64,000 nucleotides of DNA, taken from positions 186,001 to 250,000 of the forward strand of contig NZ_JADPMP010000009.1 of the NCBI RefSeq assembly GCF_015686655.1, read 5' to 3'. Origin of the DNA: Pontibacter sp. FD36 (GTDB lineage: Bacteria > Bacteroidota > Bacteroidia > Cytophagales > Hymenobacteraceae). Below, one piece after another: positions 62,598 through 64,000 of this stretch. A program made the position numbers and the translations under genes. The stretch's first letter is position 1. Every line of letters begins with the position of its first letter. The notes beneath the pieces are model-generated. The model was not told the origin of the DNA, did not search any database, and saw nothing but the letters and a program-made list of their open reading frames with translations.

Positions 62598-63182
62598 CTA
62601 CAGCCTCACCCGCATGCCTAGTGCCAGGTTAAATATCTTGCCTGGCCCCAAGTATCGCGGGTTCTGGATATATGAAATCAAATACTCGGCGCTGGTGCCC
62701 ACTTCGTAGTACAGCCCAAACCGTTGCAGTTTCTCTACACGAGTGAAGTCCACCTGCCCACCCAGGTATAGGTATAGGTGCACCGCCGTCGGGAACCCGT
62801 AGTAGCCCCGGCTATACTTGTCGTGGTGCTCAAAAATAAAATACTCCTCCCCGAAGGTATGGCTCACTTGAAACCCGGTGCGCAACGGCTGCCAGTCCAG
62901 CGACTTCAGGGGCACGGGCCTGAAAAGTGCAAAAGTAGTCTTCAGGGCAGCCGTCCAGATGCGATCTCCTCCTATACGCTCGGGCAGATAGCCCAGAAAC
63001 AGATCTGTCTCCAGCTTTTCACGAAAAAAGCTCCGCCCAACACCAACCGAAGCAAATCCAATGCTACCCGCATACTGTACCTTGACATGATAGGGTGAAA
63101 ACGACCGCTCCTGGCCATGTCCCTCGTAAGGACTCAACAGGAATAGCAGAGCGACGAGATATGTGATGAAAACCCGCTCCAT
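62598..63182 (-). CDS. Exported outer-membrane-like protein, unrecognised
   Basis: This 194-residue protein starts at the ATG at 63180-63182 (MERVFITYLVALLFLLSPY signal, cleavage near GQERS). The TGA of the phosphoesterase gene ends one base before it, so the two are coupled. The body consists of beta strands with aromatic/Gly patterns (YAGSIGFASVGVGRSFF, TGFQVSHTFGEEYFIFEHHDKYSRGYYG, LGLYYEVGTSAEYLISY), with a basic end (ALGMRVRL). It is probably an envelope beta-barrel. No family is recognised. Confidence 0.7.
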   Translation of the reverse strand: MERVFITYLVALLFLLSPYEGHGQERSFSPYHVKVQYAGSIGFASVGVGRSFFREKLETDLFLGYLPERIGGDRIWTAALKTTFALFRPVPLKSLDWQPLRTGFQVSHTFGEEYFIFEHHDKYSRGYYGFPTAVHLYLYLGGQVDFTRVEKLQRFGLYYEVGTSAEYLISYIQNPRYLGPGKIFNLALGMRVRL

Positions 63183-63183
63183 A

Positions 63184-63996
63184 TCAGTAGGCAATTCTAT
63201 CAAAACTATACCCTCCGGCCCATACCTTCAGGTATGTAAATTCACGCTTCTTTACAGTGGAGGTAGCCAGGTATAGCACCTCCTCATCATAGCGAAAATC
63301 GGCCCTGAAGCCATGGATATGGCCGTGCAGACTCAATTGCACCCGCTCACTCTCCTTCAGTGTTTTATGGAAAGCTCTTTCCAGAGCCGTATCAAAGTCA
63401 TCATCATAAGGAGGTATGTGCGACACTGCGATGGCCTGCTCCCAACTATCGCCTTCCTGGTGAACCAGTTGTTTACTCAGCCAATCGATATCGGGCACTT
63501 TTCCATTGTAATTGTACTCCAGACTATTGGTATCGATGAATACAAAGCGGGTATGACCATAGTCGAAGGTATAGTTAAAGCCACCGTACATCTGCTGGTA
63601 TACCTTGCGGCCGTTGCCCAGCATGTCGTGGTTGCCGATCACGGTCAGGTATGGCCACTTCAGCCGTTTCATAATGTCGTGCACCCACCGGAATTCCTGT
63701 GACATGCCAAAGTCAGAAATATCACCCTGATGGATGACGAAGTCGATGTGGGGGAAGGTGTTGGCGGCATCAACAAAGGCGCTTGCGGCGTCATAAAAGC
63801 GCTGGGTGTCGCCCATCACGAGTAGGTGCAGCGTATCACCCGGTTGCTGGTTTTGTAGTCGCGCCAGGTTGAGAGCGGTGAGGTCGCGCTCGTCGTCGTT
63901 TAGTATGATCTGGTTCGGGTGGTACTCAAACAGCTCTTCACAGGACGAAAGCAAAGCCAGGCTCAGTGTCAGTAACAGGTAGCAGATTTGTTTCAT
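63184..63996 (-). CDS. Calcineurin-type metallophosphoesterase lipoprotein
   Basis: This 270-residue envelope phosphoesterase has a lipobox (LALLSSC) after an N-terminal helix. Metallophosphoesterase motifs are complete: GDTQRFYD (about 60), HQGDISDFG, GNHDMLG, AVSHIPPYDDD and HGHIHGFR. The acylated N terminus puts it at the periplasmic face. The substrate is unknown. It lies at the end of the window and is complete. Confidence 0.88.
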   Translation of the reverse strand: MKQICYLLLTLSLALLSSCEELFEYHPNQIILNDDERDLTALNLARLQNQQPGDTLHLLVMGDTQRFYDAASAFVDAANTFPHIDFVIHQGDISDFGMSQEFRWVHDIMKRLKWPYLTVIGNHDMLGNGRKVYQQMYGGFNYTFDYGHTRFVFIDTNSLEYNYNGKVPDIDWLSKQLVHQEGDSWEQAIAVSHIPPYDDDFDTALERAFHKTLKESERVQLSLHGHIHGFRADFRYDEEVLYLATSTVKKREFTYLKVWAGGYSFDRIAY

Positions 63997-64000
63997 AGTT

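Noticed and set aside
62764-62782. Back-to-back AGGTATAGGTATAGG inside a coding region
   Set aside because: It is two overlapping copies of the iterated word within the coding frame of 62598-63182, so it adds nothing beyond the general finding.

Overview
The window is chromosomal DNA from a Bacteroidota bacterium, most likely of the Hymenobacteraceae (Pontibacter-like). The support is a TonB receptor with an STN and a carboxypeptidase-type domain coupled to DUF4249 lipoproteins, an archaeal/eukaryal-type ProRS, an acidic sigma-54, FloA/NfeD, S9B dipeptidyl peptidase, weak Shine-Dalgarno signals, and -7 elements of the TAnnTTTG type. I saw no rRNA, tRNA, CRISPR array, transposase or phage gene. 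One unusual genome-style signature runs through nearly the whole window: the short word AGGTATAG / CTATACCT. It occurs in genes, in several reading frames, in spacers and in terminator loops.

Layout. 1-6910 (minus): an outer-membrane uptake operon of a TonB receptor, two DUF4249 lipoproteins and a large macroglobulin/plug-like protein cut by the window edge. 7096-12314: tandem DUF202 membrane proteins, uvrA, and tandem DUF4142 lipoproteins. 12552-21139: exported proteins of unknown role, paaG-like enoyl-CoA hydratase/isomerase, a PAP2-like membrane protein, rpoN, asnS and a DUF4168 protein. 21409-22794: kmo. 22874-34824: an ion and osmotic homeostasis block with three antiporters carrying TrkA domains, two MscS-family channels, a tandem Usp protein, a Na+:alanine symporter, and an AlkB homologue overlapping one antiporter. 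35036-41389: kynurenine/3-hydroxyanthranilate catabolism (kynU, ACMSD, 3-HAA dioxygenase, an SDR, a muconic semialdehyde dehydrogenase). With kmo this covers kynurenine to 2-aminomuconate.

41573-55846: a ClC channel, a small alarmone synthetase, dipeptidyl peptidase, a FadL-type porin, a repeat-rich lipoprotein, proS, nfeD-floA, an isopenicillin-N-synthase-like dioxygenase and a chromate transporter. 55942-59587 (minus): galE-rfbB-rfbC-rfbA, making UDP-galactose and dTDP-4-keto-rhamnose for surface polysaccharide. The rfb part is GC-rich and lacks the AGGTATAG word, which suggests recent acquisition behind a native galE. 59897-63996: prmC, ribD, free-methionine-sulfoxide reductase, an outer-membrane-like protein and a calcineurin-type phosphoesterase lipoprotein.

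No gene cluster here is a clear defence or mobile system. The most unusual signals are the iterated AGGTATAG word and its recurrence at terminator apices, the foreign rfb block, the uncharacterised TonB/DUF4249 operon, two inverted C/G-rich repeats forming the leader of the aldehyde dehydrogenase gene, a perfect 20-bp palindrome between two kynurenine-pathway genes, and two short coding-like stretches (a 58-residue membrane protein and a start-less remnant).
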